From: CALLCD01 sp039196965
GTDB lineage: Bacteria; Pseudomonadota; Alphaproteobacteria; Caulobacterales; Hyphomonadaceae
Reading direction: 5' to 3'
DNA: 64,000 nt
Assembly (NCBI GenBank): GCA_039196965.1
Contig: JBCCUK010000003.1
Span: 103,781-167,780 of the forward strand
The translations under genes and the position numbers were made by a program. Under the pieces are notes generated by a model. That model saw only the letters and a list, made by a program, of their open reading frames with translations. It made no database searches and was not told the DNA's origin. Positions 27,411 through 42,400 of this stretch are shown one piece after another. How positions within the stretch are numbered: position 1 is the first letter of the stretch; each line of letters starts with the position of its first letter.

Positions 27411-30400
27411 ATGGCTAATGTAGGATTTTCACTCGCAGGCGTTATTGACGGTATCAATGGGGGGCCATCGGTACTGTCAAATCCAACATCGCTTCAATTC
27501 GGACCTGATGGGCGACTCTATGTCTCCGAACAGAACGGGACGATTAATGCGTTCACCGTATCGATCGAGGATGGTCAGTTCATTGCCACTGACCATGAAG
27601 TGCTAACGATCGGTAACACCAGTGCCGGCGTTGTTCAGAGTATTCAGAACCACAATGATGATGGCTCGGAAGCAGGCCAGTCAAATCGGCAGGTTACGGG
27701 GATTGTGGTCGCTGGGACTGAAGACGAGCCGGTCCTATATGTTACATCTTCTGATCCAAGGATCGCCTCGAATGGTGAGGTGAACCTCGACACCAATTCT
27801 GGCGTTCTTACGAAAGTATCTTTCGACAGTACGACTCAGGAGTGGACAACGGTTGACCTCATTCGTGGTCTTCCGCGGTCGGAGGAAAATCATGCCACAA
27901 ACGGTATGGTACTGAGCCCGGACGGCAGTACATTATACATGATGGTGGGGGGCAACACGAACAATGGAGCACCGTCCAGCTTCTTCTCCTTCACAGCGGA
28001 GTATGCACTATCGGGCACGCTTCTAGAAATTGATCTCGACGCTATTGATCTTCTACCGACGCAATCCGATCTCAATGGCGGGCAAAATGGTCAAGCGCGC
28101 GATTACAAATACGATCTTCCGACACTTGATGATCCGAACACGATCAACGCGCCATCTGAGATTACGGACGCGTTCAAAGCTGCGGTGGCTGGACTTCAGG
28201 TGGGTGACACACTCACCGGTCAAGTACTGGTAGATCTCGGCATCGCTAGAACTATCGACGATGCCACGAATGCCCAAGCTGCACCGATTACAGTTACGGC
28301 GGATCTGCTCTCTTCTCTCGAAGCCCTTGCTCTGCTCGACAATGGACCTTTGCCTGACAGCGACGCACAAGCAGCCGGATTCCGCGAAAATGCCGACGGG
28401 CTTGATATTGCTGGTCCATGGGGTGGGAATGATGGCCTGAACCAGGCCGTACTTCCTTCCGATGCGCCGCTAAGCATTTTTGCAGACGGATTCAGAAATG
28501 CTTTTGATGTAGCTCAGGACAGCCAGGGCCGTCTGTTTACTGTTGATAACGGTTCAAATGGTAATCTTGGCGGCAATCCTGTCACCGAAAATGGCGATGA
28601 GGATGGCGATGGCATATCTGGCGAAGCTACTAATGCGCCGAACAATGGTGGCACAGGCGATCCGGAACCACTGATCTTCATTCAGGAAGGTCAGTATTAT
28701 GGGCATCCAGCTCCAGTTCGATCTAACCAGAATCAGGAATGGACTGTTTTCAACGACAGCGGAAATCCTGACACCAATGTTGTCGTTAACAACGTTCCGG
28801 ATATTTCTGCACTGGTGCCAAACGGCGTGGCGATCGAAGATGGATTCGTAATCGATCCAACGAAGTTTGCCACCGGCGAAGATCAAACTCTTGCCGATCT
28901 GTCTGAACAAGACGCAGAAGATCGGTTACTGCTTAGCGGTGTTCGTCAGGAACGTGCCGGCGGTGACGGACCGCTTTCCGATTCAATCACGACAGTTGGC
29001 TCCTCCACCAACGGCATCATCGTATACGACACCAATGGTGAAGTGTTCGATGGGGCAGCCGATGGCGCGATTATTGTCACACAGTTCAACGACAATGTGA
29101 CGCTTCTGAACATCAATGAGGATGCCACTGACCTTACAGCCCTGATCAATTCGGGGCCTGATGATATCCTGGGTACCGCTGATGACGTCGTTCAGGATAG
29201 CGATGGCGAATTATTCCTCGCCAACAACAGTCTGGGCGTGCCCCTTGGAAACCCGTTAGACGTTACTCAAGGGCCTAACGGCACGCTTTGGGTAGCGGAA
29301 ATCGGATCGAATGAAATTACGGTACTTGCCCCAAGCGGCGTGATTTTGCCAGGAGATAATGACTCTGACGATGACGGTATTCTAAATGCGGATGACCCGT
29401 TCCTGCGCGACGCTACGAACGGAACATCCGTAGTGCTGGTTCCAGGAGAGGAACTCGAGTTTGAGTTTTCTCAGGACGCCGGAAATGTCACGCCGGGACC
29501 AGATGGCTTCGGCGGTGGGCTGACCGGTCATCTGATTGACGGTCAGCGCGACTTTGAGCAATTTCTCCAATCGGAATCTCCCCGCGAAGGTCAGAGCATC
29601 CAACTGGATAATGTGAAATTCGTTACAGCTGCTGACGGCGGTACGACGACGATTGAAGCGGTATCAAACGGTAATCCAGAGGGCGTTGGCAATCCGTTCT
29701 TTGGCGAGAATGGAAGTAATGGTGAATTCCTCTTCCATACCGGCGTTCTCATTCCAGAAAACATCGATGAATTCACAATTGAATGGACCGTCGCCAACTC
29801 AGCGACATTCGATGTCAGTGCATTGACAGGAGCATCCCAAGAGCTTGGCGGTTATATTGGTGATGGTACGCAATCAAACTTCCTGAAGATCACCGCGCAA
29901 CGCACCGATGACGATGATGCGTCCGCCGCGATTATCGACATTCTATTGGAAGATGGCGATCAACAGCTTCAGCGTGTCCAACTCGACGCGACCGGAATTT
30001 TTGATCCGGCCAATCTGCCCGATGAAAGCGATATCCTGTTCGAACTCATCGTAGACCCTCAAGGGGCGACGGCGATACCACGTGTCACCTACGAAAGCAC
30101 AAGCGGGCCGGTGGTTATCGAAGGCAGTCTGAACCCCGGCGAATTCATCGATCTAAGCAATTCGCAGGTTCTGGAAACCATTCTCGGAAACAATACGGTT
30201 CAAGGTCAACAAACCGGTTTGGCGATTGGTCTTTTCGCATCCAATGAAGGCGAGCCAATTGAGGATGCATTCCAGGCTGTCTTTAAACGCATAGATATCA
30301 ACGCGACCGAAGCGCAAGTTGCTCCGAATGCAGAGGATGATACCGCTACAACAGCAGTGAACAGTGTTCTGACGATCACGGCGGCGGATCTGCTGGAGAA

Positions 30401-33400
30401 CGACACGGACGCCAATCTGAACAGCTCGCTTTCCGTAACCGGTGTCGGAAACGCCACCAACGGATCGGTAGAACTCGACGATGCGGGAACACCCGGCGAT
30501 GCGACTGATGACTTTATCGTCTTCACGCCCGAAACGGACTTTAACGGCACTGCATCTTTCGAATACACGATCACAGATGATGATGGCTTGACGGATACAG
30601 CTACCGTTGACGTCTTGGTAGCAGATCGCGTGGTTATTTACCGTGTAAACGGCGGCGGCGGCGAAATCGCTGCGATCGATGGCGGGCCAGCCTGGACAGC
30701 AGACACGCTTGCAAACCCGAGTCAGTTCATCCTGACGAGCCCTCACAATGCCAATGGCTTCCCAGCTGTCGAACCGGGCAGCAGTGTTGACACGGCAGTT
30801 GTGCCAGGCGCGATCTGGGACACCGAACGCTGGGATCCAGCTACCGGTCCAGAATTGCTCTGGGGCTTCGATGTCGAACCGGGCCGCTACGAAGTAAATC
30901 TCTATGTTGGAAACGGATTTGGAGGAACGTCGGCACCGGGAACCCGCGTGTTCGACGTAGCCATCGAAGGAGATATCCAACAATCGGATGATCCAAACAG
31001 TAACTTCGATAGCGTCGACCTATCCGGCACATTCGGCCACCAGGTCGGAGCGGTTATAACTCGCGAGATCGACGTCGTGGATGGGCAACTCAATATCGAG
31101 TTTCTCCATGAGATCGAGAACCCGCTCGTAAACGGTATTGAGATCGTCCAGCTCGCTACCTTTGCTCCAGGAACACCGACAATATCTATCCTGGGCGGTG
31201 ATCAGACCGTTAGTGAGAGTGATGGAACAATTCAGGTATCGATTGCATCGAGTACAATTGTTCCGGAAGATGAAAACGTTGAAGTCGTCGTCTCCATCGC
31301 CTCCGGCACAGCCTTTATCGACGAGAACATTGCTAGTGGTAATGGTGACTTCGTTGTTGATGAAACCGTTAACGGAAACCTTCTTGTTGGGGAATTCAAC
31401 GCCAATCTAACGATCAATGGTGGTTCCGCCGACATTCAAATTCCGATCGACATTGTGAATGATATGATTGAGGAGGATGCGGAGAGTTTCACCGTCACGA
31501 TTACCAGTGTCAGCAACAATGCTGTGATCGGTGTCGAAGACAGTATCACCATCACGATTGAGGACGACGACCAGTCACCAACGGTTTCGATCGAGACCGC
31601 GACCGCGTTGGAAAGCGGCGATGTAGGAGACACTGCCCTCACCTTCCCGATCACCATTGACCCTGCCGCTGATGGCGATGTCACAATAGAGTATGAGGTG
31701 ATGATTGGTGATGGAGAACCTCAATTCCTGAGCACCACACTTCCTGGTACCGGTGGTGAAATCGCCGTCAACGTTCCGAATGATGATGAGCAGAACGGGC
31801 CGGATTCGGTCGCAGTTCAGCTGCTTGCCGTAACCGCTGGAGATGCTGTCATCTCGACGACAGCGGGTTCTGTTACCGGAACCGTGACAGAGGACGATGC
31901 GCCCGCTGGCACGGTTGTACTTGCAATCAATGCGGGTGGCCCTGCCCTGACACAGGATGGAATCGACTTCCTGGGCAATCAGAACACAGTTCCTGGTGCA
32001 GCTGGAAATCCTGGCCCCCTCGTTACCACACTGTTCGGAGGTGATGCTGGCTTCCTCGTCGGCAATCAGTTTGCGGACGGCGCGAGCGGTAACGGTCAGC
32101 AGGACGATTTCAATGGAACCGTCTTTGATACCGAACGCTTTGGTGGATCGCTGACAGCTACAGATGATTTAACCTTCTTTGCTGAACTGCCCGAAGATGA
32201 ATATACGGTGACACTCTACTTCGCCGAAATCTTCCAGCCGAACACAGCCGGTGGCGACATGAGCGATGGTATTGGGGCGCGCGTCTTCGATGTATTCGTT
32301 GAAGAACAATTGGTCCTGGATGACTTTGATATCCTTGCCCAGACGAATGGTGACTTCAATCAGCCGATCGTGTTCGACGTACCTGGCACATTTACCGTTG
32401 GTGATAATGGACAATTGGATATCACGGCGAGCGCATCGATCGATAATGCGAAGCTCAGTGCAATTGTCATTCGGCTGGCAGAAGATGATCCAGGCGATGT
32501 AACAGCGCCTCAGGCCAGCGTCGGCATTATCGTCCCTACGACAGATACCGGGGATGTAGTTGTCGACATAACATTCAACGAAGCGGTAACAGCTGCTGCT
32601 TTCGCAGAAGAAGATTTCGTCCTCAACCTTCCTGACGGCGGTGAATTGACATCATCCGATGTTATGCTTGCCGGTAATGGATTGTCCGCACAGGTCATAT
32701 TTACAGCCCCTGTAGAAGGCTTTGCAAACGGCGACTATGGTTTCACCCTTGGTGAAGGTGCCTTTGCAGACCTTGCCGGCAATAACGCTGTTGTCACGGC
32801 AAACCCGGGTGCAGCGCTCAGCCTCGCTCTCGATGCTAATGAGGTCTATGACGAGAATGTGCTGGGTGACATATCCAGCGACAACACTGCCCCGACAGAG
32901 GTCTCCCTGAACGCTGGCGCAGGTTCGAGCATTATTGATCTGTCCGCGACGGATTCCAATGCGAATGATGTAGATTCCCCAGACGGCGCGGGTGATCGAG
33001 ACTATTTCACGATCACCGTCGAAGAAGGCTTCGAGATCACAGAGATAAATCTGCTGAATTACTCAGCAGAAGATGGAGCCAATCTCGCTTTCCTCGCCCT
33101 GTCCGACGAGGATACTGTCAACTTCCTGCCCGATGGTAGCGGAGAAGAACCAGTCGATTCCAACCTGATTGGCGGGAACGTCATCGGGAGCAATAATGTT
33201 GGCAACAACATAATTGGTCTGCTCGGCGGTGGCGGCATCGGCGCGAACATTGCCGGCTCCGGCTTTGAAGGGCCACTCGGACCGGGCACCTACACATTCT
33301 GGTACCAGCAAAACCTCCAGACATCCCGTGCATCGATTGAGTTTGTGAAAGCAGAGGTAGCGCCCCCGGAACCTCCAACCGTTGAAACGGGCGCGATCCT

Positions 33401-36400
33401 ATTGGCTGTCAATGCTGGCGGACCTGCCTTGGTTGAGACGATCAACGATGAAGAAATCAGCTTCGGCGGAAACACTGGCGGTGATGGTGGCACTGATGTT
33501 GATCAGTCTGGCATTATTGGCGACTTCCTTAATGGCGGCGCATTCGGAAGTGGCAGCGCTTCGATTTTTCAAACGGAGCGGTTTGGCGGACAGAATGGTC
33601 CGTTCAACTTCGAGGCAACAGGTCTGACACCCGGTGAACTTGTATCAGTCGAGTTACTGCTAGCCGAAGGTTTCTTCGATACTGCCAATTCTCGCGTATT
33701 CGATGTTGAACTTGAGGGCGTACTTGTCATCGATGATCTTGATCTCGCCGGAACCGCAGGGACCAATGTGCCGGTCATACAGAGATTTGGACCAATCGAA
33801 GTTCCTGCCGATGGCGTTATCAACATAGATTTCTCATCCAGCGTGAACAATGCCAGTGTCCGCGGTATCATTATCCGCGAGGAAACGGACGAACGCGCGG
33901 TCATCGAAATCGGTGCACCAGCACCTGTTGAAGAAGCAGGAGATACGGGTGAGACCATCCTCTCCTTCCCGATCACTTTCGATGAGGCCCCACTGGTTCC
34001 TGTTTCCGTTGAAGTGGAGATCAACAATAACGGTGTCATCTCGACGCAAATTGTAGATCTCGGGACCGCTGGCGGCTCGGTAGATGTCAGCGTCGCAAAT
34101 GACGATGTCTTCGACGGTGACGAGACGGTCAATGTTACGATCCTGAGTATTTCAGAGGGAGATGCCTTTGCGCGGATTGGCTTCGGTGCCGATGGCGCGT
34201 CGAGTGCTGTCACCGAAGACGAACTCTCTCCCGTTGATCTCGACGATGACGGTATATTGAACACGGCAGATCCGTTCTTCATCGATGCATCCAATGGCCT
34301 CGACAACGCTCTGGAGATCGGCGGCGAATTTACGCTCGACTTCAACACGGATGGAGAAGATCCATTTGCGCCAGAGGTTGGCTTTACCGGCGTTCAAGTG
34401 AACCCTGCAGCTGACCCCGGCGGGACGTTTGATGATCCGCTCGGTGTTCTGACAACGGAAGATGGCGTGACGATTTCCGGCGGTAATTTCTCCGTTGCGT
34501 CATCTCCTCAAGATAATTTCCAGTTCGGTGATCAAAATACAAACAATATCCGCGACGCCTACCAGGCGGGCATTGATGTCAGCGGTATTCGGAGCTTCGA
34601 GGTCGTCGCACAGGCGTCAAGTGCTGATTATGCGAGCGTTATTGCCGGCGGTGGATTCGAGCAATTTGGTATTCAGATCGGTGCGGGGGGTGTTGATGAC
34701 TTCATCAAGATCTCTGTCAGCGACAATGGCGGCAATAACACGACACCAGCTCGTGTGCAGGTTTCGCAGAACGGCTCCATTGATTTCCCTGCAATGACGA
34801 ACCAGACAGAGCGGAATTTCAATCTGCCGAACGATTTCGATCTGGCCACTGTAGCGACCTATGAATTCCGCCTGGTTGTGGACAGGGATGCCGGTGCTAA
34901 TGGTGAGGTAACTGGTCAGGTCATCTTCCTTGATTCAGAGGGTGCAACCCTTCAGACAATCAATACAGGTCCGTTTGAACTGCTTGCAGATAGCAGCTTC
35001 CTGGCGGCGCTCGAAAACAACAATCCATTGACGGGTGGTGAGGGTACGGGTGGCTTTGCCTACGGCCTCTTTGTTACCCAGAGCGGTGTTGGCGGATCGC
35101 AGCAATTCACAGCGGATTACGACTTCCTTACGATCCGCGCGCTGGACACGGCGACGGTCGCACTTGGAGATGCGACGTCTGCTGTAGAGTCTGACGACGT
35201 AGCGGAGAACGGGACAGCGATAGATGTCGCTGTGACGACCTCCCCTGCCCTGGCCGACCAGACAATCGATGTGGAGATCGGTATTGTCGACACGCCGTTT
35301 AGCCAAATCGTCAGCGTTGTACTCGACAGCAATGGCGAGGGTGTGGCGACGCTCGATGTAACCGGCTTCAATGATGATCTGGCGAACGGCGACGATACGT
35401 TCACGCTGACATTGACAGGTGTTGAGGGTGAATTCCTGGCGGTTGATGGCACAGCCAATACGGCCGAAGCAACGATTTCAGAGGATGATTTCGCGCCAGT
35501 AGCAACCGGTGATTCCGGTCTTGCAACACCAGAAAATACGCCGATTTCAATCGATGTCCTCGCAAATGATACGGATGCCGACCTCGGCGATGGCGAACTG
35601 TCCATAGACAGCGTGGGCGTTGTCGATCCGGTGGAGGCCGGTACCGCCGAAATTGTGGATGGCGAGATACTATTTACGCCAGCTGCGGACTTTGTCGGCT
35701 CGGTAACCTTCACTTACGTCTCGGCCGATAGCGCGGGGAACCTTAGTGATCCTGCAACCGTCAGCCTTGACGTTCTGGATGCAGCCGCTGTTGCGGTTTC
35801 GATTAGCGATGCAGCGTCTGTCATTGAAGGCGGCGATGACGGTGTAGACACCCTCACCTTCCCGCTCACTACTATTCCGGACACATTCGATGGAACACTG
35901 ACCATCGAATTCACAGTGAATGGCGACACAGCGAATCCGCTTACAGCCGACATTGTCTTCGCGGCTGGTGCAGGGTCGCTAAATGTCGAGATTGATCAGG
36001 ATAATCTTGATAATGGTGATGATGCATTTGTCGTCGAGTTGATAGGAGCGACCAGTACCGATGTGCTGATTGCACCTACGGTTTCAGGTTCAGCATCCGG
36101 AACCATAACCGAAGATGACATCGCCCCTGTATTCGCAAACGCGCCGTCTGAAGTCGACGTGCTTGAGAATACGACTGAGGTGGCGGACTTCGATGCTACA
36201 GACGACAATAGCGATCCGATCTCCTACAGCCTGAGCGGCGACGATGCCGGATTGTTCACGATTGATGAGACCACAGGAGAGGTGTCATTTGTCGAGGCAC
36301 CGGACTTCGAAGTGCTCGACAATCTTGGCGACACGGACTTCGACATCACAGTCACGGCGGCGGCCGCGGATGGCTCGGTTAGCCAGGACGTGATTGTGTC

Positions 36401-39400
36401 CGTCCAGGATACGAATGAAGTCAGCGATGATCCCGATGGCAATGTCATGATCGATCCGCCGGCTGATGGCGAAGAGCCAACCCCGATCGACTTCGAGGAT
36501 GAGGATCCCACCGACGGGGTGGACAACACGCCGACCACTGTGACTGGATCGATTGAAGCGCTCGACGGAACGCCAATTTTTAACCTCGGCGAAGAAGATG
36601 AAGTCGTCGTTACGGATGTTCCAGACAACGTTGAGTTCTTATCGATCACACAAGGATCGACCCTGGCGAATTTTGGCATCCGTGGAACCAATGGAGAGCC
36701 AGATCAGATCGTCTTTGTACTGTCATTGCAAGGACCGGCATTCGATGACGGCACTCAATTCGACGAGCAGGACTTCGATATTGTCTTCTCGGACAATGGC
36801 GATGGAACAAACAATGTTAGCCTGTCACTGGCTGATGTCGGTAATCCTGTTCGCATCCAGGCGGAGGACCTGTCTCTCGACAGTGGCTTCTTCGTAGAGA
36901 ACCAAGCCCAGGTCGAAGAAGGCGCTCTTATTCGTCTCGGATTCAACGGTGCCACCGGCCAGGCTTCGCTCGATTTGACTGCAAACGGTGTCGCGGCGGG
37001 CGAAAACCGTATCGAGATCGATCTGTTTGACGAGAATGACGGGGAAAGCACGCTTAGTGTGTCGATCCAGCGTGGCGATCAGGTCATTGATCTTGGAACG
37101 GTTACGCTAGATGCATTGGGCGGCGGCAATAACGCCCAGCCGCAAAGCCGACGGACGGTTGCCTTCGACAACGTACAAATCGTCGAAGGCGACGTGCTCA
37201 TCCTGAGTGGTGAGTCCGACCAGCAAGAGCCTCTTCGTATCGATGCCCTCGAATTCATTCCGGTGGTACCGGATACGTCTGACAATCAACCGCCGGTATT
37301 TGTCGGCTCGATCGGCGATGTGGAACTCACCCAGGACGATACATTCGAGCTGAACATCAATGAATCCTTCCCTGGATTCACAGACCCTGACGAGGATGTC
37401 CTAACCATTATAACGGACAATCCGCTGTTCACCGTGGTTGGCGGTGTGCTCACCGCGACACCAACGAACGAGGATGCCCTCGCATTCGCAGATCTTGAAA
37501 CAGGCGGCGCATTTGTCGTCACAGTTACAGCGACGGATCCGGCAGGCGCATCAGTCCAGACCAGTTTCACAGTCACAAACATTGTGAATGTGAACGATGC
37601 ACCAGTTATCACTCCGCCAGATGAAGCTTTCAGCTTCGAAACGGGTGTTACTATAGATGCATTCAATCTGAATGATCTCGTCAGTGATCCGGACGGTGAT
37701 GCTGTTGACGTATCCGTCGATGTGCCGAACCTGCCAGCCGGCCTTGAGTTCGATCCAGAGACAGGAGAGCTCTCAGGAACACCGGAAGTACCAGGATCAT
37801 TCCAGGTTACTATTACTGCTGACGATCTTAATGGCGGCGTGACCACGTCTAGCCTTGTCTTTAATGTGACAGGTGTAGGCGATGTTGGTGACCCTGTTCG
37901 CATTCAGGCCGAAGATCTTTCTCTCGATAGCGGTTTCTTCGTTGAAAATCAGACCCAGGCCGAGGAAGGCGCGCTTATTCGTCTTGGATTCAACGGTGCT
38001 ACGGGTCAGGCCTCTCTCGATCTTGAGGCAAATGGTATTGCGCTTGGCGAAAACCGGATTGAAATTGATGTCTTCGATGAGAATGACGGTGAAAGTACGG
38101 TAACTGTTTCGATCCAACGTGGTGAGCAGATCATTGATCTCGGGACTGTGACTCTGGATTCGACGATCGGTGGAAACAACGCGCAGCCGGAAAGCAGCAG
38201 AACTCTGATTTTCGATGGCGTAAACATCGAGAGCGGCGACATATTGCTACTCTCTGGCACCTCGGATCAGCTGGAGCCTGTGCGTATTGATGCGCTTGAG
38301 TTCATTCCGACAGGTGGCCAAATCGGTAATTTCGCACCGATTGTTATTCCGTCTTTCGAGCCGGATGACAGCACTGTCGAAATTCCGGCCGGTCAGACAC
38401 TCGATCTGAATCAGGTCTTTGCCGATCCGGAGGAGGATGCTCTCACCTTCGGAGTGTCCGATCCGAATGGGGAAGACATTCCCTTCCTGTCGATTGTGAA
38501 TGACCAGCTGACAGTTGCGCCAGACGCGCCGCAGGAACCTGTCGATATCGTTCTTACGGCCGTTGATCTGGAAGGATCGAACATCACCGTAAGCCGCTCA
38601 TTGACTGTTGTTGTGGAAGCACCAGTTCAGGTTCCTCCAACTCTTGTTGCAGAAATTTTAGACGCCTCTGCACCCGAAGACGCTGAATTCATCCTCGATG
38701 TTTCCGGCAACTTCGCAGCAACTGTAGATGAGCTAAGCGCTCCTGGCGGCGATGATATCACTCTGACAGCTACGCTCGAAGACGGTACTCCTCTGCCAGC
38801 CTGGCTGTCATTTGATCCGGATACTGCAACATTTACCGGAACACCGCTTCAGGCTGATATTGGTGAAATCTCGGTCACTGTGACGGCAACCGATGATGAC
38901 GGAAGTGTCTCGGATACGTTCCTCATCACCGTCGAGAATACCAATGATGCACCTGTTGCCATCGATCCGTCACCAATTGCTGAGCAAGCCGCGACAATCG
39001 GTGAGGACTTCGCACTGGACCTGCCAGATTTCGATGCTTTCTTCACTGACGAAGACCTTGATCTCGTCGATACTATGGAAGTGGTATCCATCAGCGTTGA
39101 TCCAGCGACACTGCCAGATGGTATCATTGCCGAAGAGGTTGAGGGTGTTATCCAGCTAAGTGGTACACCAACCACGACTGGTACATTCAGTGTGGGGATA
39201 GTCGCCACGGATGCCGCCGGTGAAATGGCGACAAGCACATTCGACATTGTCGTATCTGACGTGCCACAAGGCGTTACCGGTGCAGCTGCAACACTTGCAA
39301 TCAACACCGGTGCGACAGGCATAAATTCATCGACGTTCTCTGCGAACTCGATCTTCATCACCAATACATCCACCAATGATGTGTCGATCGATCAGATCAC

Positions 39401-42400
39401 AATCAATCTGTCGTCAGCCCTGATTGCCGACACCGTGTTCGATCCGCAGAATGATCCGGTAACAGGTGAACTTCTGGATCCGGCCGGCGATTCCACCAAC
39501 TCGAACTTCACTGTAGACGGTTCGACAAGCGGAATTCTGGCTGGCGATGTTACCGTGAATTTCAATGGCGGACGCAATCCGGGCTTTGATGAAATCCAGC
39601 TGGATTTCACCGAAGGCTCATTTGGAACCGGAGATGTGCTTGCGCTTTCCGGCGATATCGACCCGCTCAGCGCCTTCAGTCCAGGCGGAGCCGGCGCGGT
39701 TTCCGGTCAGGAGCTTGCTGGCGCGACGTTCACAGTAACGTTCTCCGACGGAACGACTGCAACAGGACAGCTTCTCCCAGATGGTGCTGGAACTTTTGGT
39801 GCCAATGCAGAGGCTATCGTTGGTCAGGATCTGATGGCTCCGGCGCTTGCGCTGGGCGACGACACAACCGATGCGCGGGTCGTCAACCAGGCGAACCTGC
39901 CTATCAACATTGATGCGGGCATTGAAAATGCGAATGGAACCGTTCGCCTCTTCGTGCTCGACACAGCATTCGATACTCCGGGTGGCAGCGGAACACCGGC
40001 AAACGGAGAGGCCCTGCCCGCATTCGGTTCGAACGACTCCCAAGGCTCGGCAACCGTACTTATGGATCTGACGCTCGATGAGAACGGTCAGCTCTCAACC
40101 ACGGTTCCTCTATCCCGTATTGATCTCGGCACTCTCGACAACGCACAGTTGGGCGTTAATCTGATCGCCGCAGCTCTTGTCAATGAAAACGGGGTAGGTC
40201 CGCTTTCCACACCTCTGCGCGTTGAGTTTGATCCGGATGCGGATGTGCCACCGATTGGTGACCCAGGCGATGTGCCAGTGCCGGTTCTGAGGATAAATGC
40301 CTTCGGACCAACTGTTATAGCCACGGATGGTGGACCAGACTGGATTGGTGATGGCAATGGCGCTCCAAACAGCCCATTCCTCGTCGTAGGATCTGGACCT
40401 CAGGATGATCGTGGCGATACGCAGGGCTTCTCCGGCGATCAGGCTTCGGTCCCTGCGAACGTACCGGTTGCTGTTCTGAACACGGCCAGGTCTTCCAACA
40501 GCCCGTTCTCATATGAGATTCCGGTCGGTCAGCTGAATGGGGACGGAAACTATGTGGTTCGCCTCTACTTTGCGGAACTCTTCGCTGGCAATCAGAGTGA
40601 AGGCAACCGCGCCTTCGATATCGGAGTGGAAGGCGTCACTGCAGGTGAGCTCGACAATTTCGATCCGTCTAGCGGCGTGTCGGCAGGCAGTGTCCGTGTG
40701 CTGGAGTTCGAAACCACCGTTACTGACGGAGTTCTGAATCTCGACTTCGTTCAAGACGCAATTGGCGGCATGGACAATCCGATTATTAACGCCATCGAGA
40801 TCCTCAGTGGCGGCGATGGCGGAGGCATTACACCTCCGGCAGACCCTGCCGACGCACTTGCCGTTCTGGGTGTTGATGACGGTATCTTCGATGGTGTCGT
40901 CCAGGGTGAAACCGTCGACAGCGTCAACAATGGCGGCAACAATGGCTCCGTCGTTCTAACGATCCTCGACGGCAACAATACGGTTGATGCCTCAAACTTC
41001 GGCGACAATTCCTTCCAGCTCACAAACACGGGTGACAAGGAAGTTGCAGCTGTCTTCATCGACATCCGCAACGCTGTCTTCGGCGATCAAGTGTTCGATA
41101 TCAACGGCACGGGCGGCGATACAGCAAGCGATACGTTCGATGTAACAAGCGATGGCGGTACAGGCGCATTCTTCGTCGGAGAAGGTAATTCGGTCGCGAA
41201 CGCAGCGAACCTCTTCTTCCCGGGCGATACGCCAGCTGCTGACACATCCGGTCAGTCTTCAGGTGGCATCAGTGGTGGATTCAGAGGTCTGCTCCTCCGT
41301 TTCGACGGATCTGACGGCGGCTTTGATGGCGGCGAAACAGTAGGCTTTGCGGGAGATGGTGATCCAAACTCAATCGCCGGCTTTAGCTCCGGCCTTCTGA
41401 ACCCGAACAATGTCACAAGTTCCGGCTTTGACACTGGTGGGCAGTCTGGTTCCGAACTGGTGGGTTCTTCCTTCACCGTTCTGTTCGCAGATGGAACCAC
41501 AGCGACCGGCTTCCTTGGAAGTGATACTACCCAAGCCGGCGCTGTCGGCGAGGCCGTTCAGGGACGTGTAGACCGTGCAGCGACTCTGTCGATTGACACC
41601 GGAGCGGGTAATAGTGGTGTTGTTACATCCGGGAATGTCGGCACTTATGGCGGCGATGCTCCTGTAATTACTGTGAACGGAAATCCCGGCGACCTCGTGC
41701 GCGTCACCTTGCACAAAGGCTTCCAGCCGACAGACTTGCAGACAGGATCCCCGGACTCCGTTCAGGATGTCATTCAGGGACGTCTAGATGCGAGCCAGCC
41801 AGAATTCGCTGTCAACAATGCATTCGACGTGCAGACGGTGGATGTGACGATCGGTGCGAATGGGACTGTGACCCTGCCGCTGTCTGGTGCGAATGCCTTT
41901 GACTTCGTCAACACGAATAGCGGGGAGACCTTCCCGGGTGATGACGTTCAACCGCTCGCGCTTACGGTCTCAGTCATTGAACAGGTCTCCGACACATCTG
42001 TCATAGCGGGCGGTGGGGCATCTGATTTCGTACCAGCTGGCCCAGTATCAGCTCCAATTTATCTGACCAATCCAAGCCAGACACCGGTTGATGGTGAACC
42101 ACCTGTGGTGCCCGTCGACGGCTTCTTCCAAGGGGTCGGGACCGGTGATGATTTCCGCTTCAAGGTCCAGATTGAAGATCCGGGCGGCGAAGGTGTGGCC
42201 GAAATTCTCAATGGCACAAACAATGCGTTCGTCTTCGTTGAGAGCGGAGCGTCGAATGACAATAATGGTGGTGAGCAAGGCGCTGGCTATTTCGTCCATA
42301 CGGGCGACAATGCCGCTGCTGTTGCCGATGTAGAGGCAACTGGTATTACCACCAATACGTCAATTCAGAATGATCCAAATATTCGCAACGGCGATAATCA

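Noticed and set aside
30153..30983. 276-codon minus-strand open frame with Cys/Arg-rich product
   Set aside because: Composition is what antisense to the malectin-coding sequence would give; no conserved motif.
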